Assembly (NCBI GenBank): GCA_013398055.1
Contig: VZRS01010803.1
Coordinates: 124,001-188,000 of the forward strand
Reading direction: 5' to 3'
Length of the DNA stretch: 64,000 nucleotides
Source: Ifrita kowaldi
Lineage: Eukaryota > Chordata > Aves > Passeriformes > Cinclosomatidae
The notes beneath the pieces were generated by a model. It saw nothing but the letters and a program-made list of their open reading frames with translations. It had not been told where the DNA came from and searched no databases. Positions 60,986 through 64,000 of the stretch are shown one piece after another; the stretch's first letter is position 1, and the number at the start of each line of letters is the position of its first letter. A program made the position numbers and the translations under genes.

Positions 60986-61310
60986 GATTTACATCTGATT
61001 AAGATAAAAGTACTTAAAACATCTGTACAGGTATAAAATCAGAGCTTTATGAGGAAGCCTGCATCCATTTCCCACAACTTTCTTTACTCCTTTGAATCTC
61101 TCCCCCTGATATTGCACTGTCATTGTGCTTTTCAGAGGAAAGTGTTTGTTTAACTGTTGAATATTCTGAAGTATCTTTTCTTCCCGACTGACCTCCATAT
61201 TCTTCAAAGACTTCCTTCAGAAACTGAGGATTAAAAATACTGCTCTTCAAACAGAAAACTCCCATATGTAAGAGACTGCTGGGCAGTGCCAACTCCAAAA
61301 CCTTCACTCA
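60986..61310 (-). other. Minus-strand open segment upstream of the candidate exon
   Basis: Two overlapping - strand frames are open here: 61047-61307 (86 codons) and 60989-61207 (72 codons). Both are hydrophilic and match nothing I know. It lies immediately 5' of the candidate exon when read on the - strand, so the two might be parts of one decayed transcript-derived insertion. Two open registers and the lack of a recognised domain argue against an active gene. Confidence 0.2.
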
Positions 61311-63157
61311 TTACATATGTACATTCATATACTCATTAATATACTCACTGATAATATTGCAAATGAAAGAGGAAAAAGCATAAAGGAATAACTTTGAAGA
61401 CAATCAAGATTCATGTAACAGCTGAAAAGAGACTGTTGAAGTTATATATTATAACTTTCTAATTTCTTCCTCATAAAGGTATTTCCTGGATTAATTTTTC
61501 TTTTAAATTGAACTACAGCATATATTTTTTTCAGAAAAAGTTATTATTGCTCTCAGACTTCATATAAACATTTTCAGTGATGGGAATAATCTGTCTCAGG
61601 CCATGTCAAATTGTTCTGGTGGTTAAATATTTTTACTTCAGAAAATATTTTCTGTGCTCCTTGGTACTGAACACATCTAGCCTCTGTTTCCAGCACCCAG
61701 GATATTGTTATTTCTATTGTTTTTCCTTATAGATTTATCGAAACTTGGATCATTATTTTTTATTTTGCCAAAATTATTCTTTGGAATTTTTTTCTTCATA
61801 AAATAAATATTTATTTTTACAAAAAGGTTTTCTGGCTTTCTGCTTAGGTACATATCATGGTGCTTTCCTAAATTTTATCCAATAATTCAATATGATTCCC
61901 ATATAAATATAAGGCAGAAACACAGAAATCTAGAGGTATTTGTGCTATTATCAAGGTCAGAAGGAATATAGTCTGTCTTGTTCTACTGTCATCTTTTATA
62001 TACATCAGGATTATATTAGTCTTTTTGGTTCCATTACAGTACCATCACATTTTCGGACATCATTTCCCATAATAAAGTTCTTTTTCTTGAAGAAGCATGT
62101 ATTTCATCTTTTGTTACAAATATATCTTCTTAGACATTAATAAAATTTATGGGTTTAACAAATTGATCTAGATCGCAACTACTGACAACTTCTCCCATGA
62201 TTGTATTAGTTGCACCTGTATTGACCTTAATTCAATATGATTTTCCTACCTTCTGTAAATAAAAGTTAGAGCACAGGGTCATGTATCACTTGATTATAGC
62301 TCTTTGCTTATAATTATACTTTATTTTTAATCAATTTGTTCACTAGTGTCAATTTTTTTTAAAGTTAATTTTTAATTAGTCATCCATGCTGTGTTGGAAA
62401 AAGAGTTAAAATATGAAGAAGATAAAACCAAAATTTTATCTAGAAAGACACTAAAATGTGCTAGCTTCTAAAAGTGTCTTGTGATTTTTACACCGCACTC
62501 CTTATAGAAATGTGGTAGCCAATCTAACTGTCGGTTGAACAATGATGGTATCTTTGCGTTATTTGTCCAGGAAATAGAAATGAATTTTATATGTCTATAT
62601 TTTAAATTAAGAAGGTAAGGTTGTTGCAAAAATGGAAATTATACGTGATCCGCAGTTTAATGTCCTAGGACTTCTTTGGTTTTTTTTTCCTTTTTAAGAT
62701 TTCTGAAAGAGATTTTAAAAGATAGTTCAGAAATTATTTCCAGAAATTCTGAATAAAACCTTTGACAATTGGAAAAGAGAGACATTTCTCATTAGAGCTA
62801 TATTTCCTTCTGTTTTTGTTGGGATTTTTTTTTTCAGTGGGAAATAATATAGAGAAATCATTAAGAAATTTAAATACTCCTAGCTTACAGCATAATGAGT
62901 AAATGTATATGTTATTTTGCATGCATTCAGTCAGAGCTATCAATTTAGTGCTGATTTACCACCATACTACTTTTAATATTAGCCTCCAGCTTTGCAGATA
63001 TCTGAAAGTCCAGGCCAAAAATAAAAAAAACCCTTGAGAAATGTCAATTAAACTTCTGCAAATCAACTGTATACTGGAGGAATAATGCAACTGACAAGCA
63101 TAGATCAGTGCATTTGATGAATCATGGACATGAATTTTTGGGTTATTAAATGCTGGC
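61311..63157. other. AT-rich non-coding stretch, no gene seen
   Basis: Nothing supportable. Several T runs (for example near 62680 and 62827) are simple tracts. Confidence 0.65.
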
Positions 63158-63183
63158 ATATACAGCAAATACATGCTGTATAT
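63158..63183. repeat. 10-bp perfect hairpin
   Basis: ATATACAGCA (63158-63167) and TGCTGTATAT (63174-63183) are exact reverse complements around the loop AATACA. A further TATA-rich run (GTGTATATAG) follows. The stem is too short for a microRNA precursor. Confidence 0.75.
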
Positions 63184-64000
63184 ACCGTGTATATAGTACA
63201 AATATGTCTTTGAAGATTTCATATGTTAGATAATCCTGGGTAGAGAAAAAAAAACATTTTAAGCAAAAGTGTATCTTGGTGTTAAATATCTAGTCAGTAG
63301 ATGACTTCTGATTTTGGTACAGAATACATTTCCATATAGAAGCATAATGGATCAAACCAACTTTTCTAACTTGTCACAGAAAACTTGTGCTACTGCTTTT
63401 AGTGAAATGCTGGAGCACTACCATCCCCCAAGTTACAACTGCAACAATAGAACTCATTGTTTCCATAGAAACCAAGGAATTTCAAATGAGGGGGGAAAGT
63501 AGGCTGCAGTGTAATTCTGCCCCTTCTTACATGCAGTAAAAATAATAGGCAGACATGCAGGATGAAGAAAATACTCGATTCTCTCCTCCCATTTTTCGGA
63601 AGTCATAGAGTGCATGAATGTCAGTCAGAAGAGCATCCCAAACAAAGAGAAAATAAAAGGTGATGGTGCCATGTTCTGCCATATGCATCCTATATGTGGA
63701 TTTGCAGCCTGCTGCAAATCCAACCGGTCAAAAAAAGCAATTAAAATAAATAAATCAATACCTTTGTTTATAAACTATTGAGAATCTTCCTTGCAGTGTC
63801 TTGCAGTGTTGCAGCTTGCATGACATTTGATATGACAAATCCTTGGCAACATTCCTGAAGTCTGAAGCCTTTCAACATGCTTTGACTACCAGTGTACAAG
63901 TCTTCAGAGGTGTAATATTTCTATGATCCAACTCCAAAAAGACCTTGAAATTATTAGCTTCAAATTAGCATTATACTGCTGTGTAGGAAGCAAAGATGAA
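63184..64000. other. Non-coding stretch to the window end, no gene seen
   Basis: No gene is supported. The + frame 63314-63502 (62 codons) is unrecognised. Confidence 0.6.

Noticed and set aside
63158..63183. microRNA precursor
   Set aside because: The stem is only 10 bp. Known precursors need roughly 22 or more paired bases per arm.
1..64000. CRISPR arrays, operons, prophage or bacterial genes
   Set aside because: There are no regularly spaced repeats, no dense long open frames and no ribosome-binding-site pattern. The CR1 retroposons and composition indicate a vertebrate genome.
1..64000. AATAAA polyadenylation signals at many places
   Set aside because: In AT-rich DNA the hexamer is common by chance and none is tied to a supported transcript.

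Overview
The window looks like non-coding nuclear DNA from a bird, either a gene desert or the inside of a very large intron. Two short retroposon fragments carry the 3' tail of chicken-repeat-1 (CR1) LINEs on the + strand (about 31.3-31.6 kb and 37.9-38.1 kb). A third CR1 3' portion lies on the - strand (10.2-10.5 kb), and a more decayed, older CR1-like fragment also lies on the - strand (44.8-45.2 kb). CR1 is the dominant retroposon of birds and other reptiles. Low repeat density, an AT-rich and CpG-poor background, and long A/C- or G/T-only tracts all fit an avian genome. I cannot name the species or the host locus.

I found no protein-coding gene I can defend. The longest open frames (131, 109 and 106 codons, plus a 140-codon frame that is only a G/T-rich simple tract) are about what chance gives in 64 kb read in six frames. 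None shows a recognised domain. The best unresolved coding candidate is a - strand open segment at about 60.72-60.98 kb. It is GC-richer than its flanks and holds seven CpGs, but I do not recognise the protein. No rRNA, convincing tRNA, snRNA, miRNA, CpG island, CRISPR array or intact DNA transposon was seen.

Layout: 0-10 kb is plain AT-rich DNA with one GC-richer patch (100-365). 10-14.3 kb holds a CR1 on the - strand, a 16-bp palindrome, three poly-T tracts and an A/C-only tract. 14.7 kb has a triplicated unit with TTACGTAA motifs. 18.4-21.5 kb has a GGAA microsatellite, two diverged copies of an approximately 80-bp element and a 0.2-kb G/T-only tract. 29-34 kb has short tandem duplications carrying forkhead-like and CCAAT motifs plus a CR1. 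36-38 kb has a pyrimidine tract and a CR1. 39-40.3 kb has two clusters of transcription-factor-like motifs that could be conserved non-coding elements. 42-45 kb has simple repeats, an imperfect palindrome and the old CR1. 49.1-49.55 kb is a GC-rich island. 50.9 kb has a strong inverted repeat. 52.1 kb has a cluster of homeobox-like motifs. 57.5-57.8 kb has a possible tRNA-derived relic and a tandem TATA-like duplication. 60.7-61.3 kb has the unresolved - strand open segment. The final kilobases contain one clean hairpin.

No genes can be seen working together here. If the window has a function it is most likely cis-regulatory, and that rests on motif clusters only. All repeat-family calls are from remembered consensus features, not from a database search.
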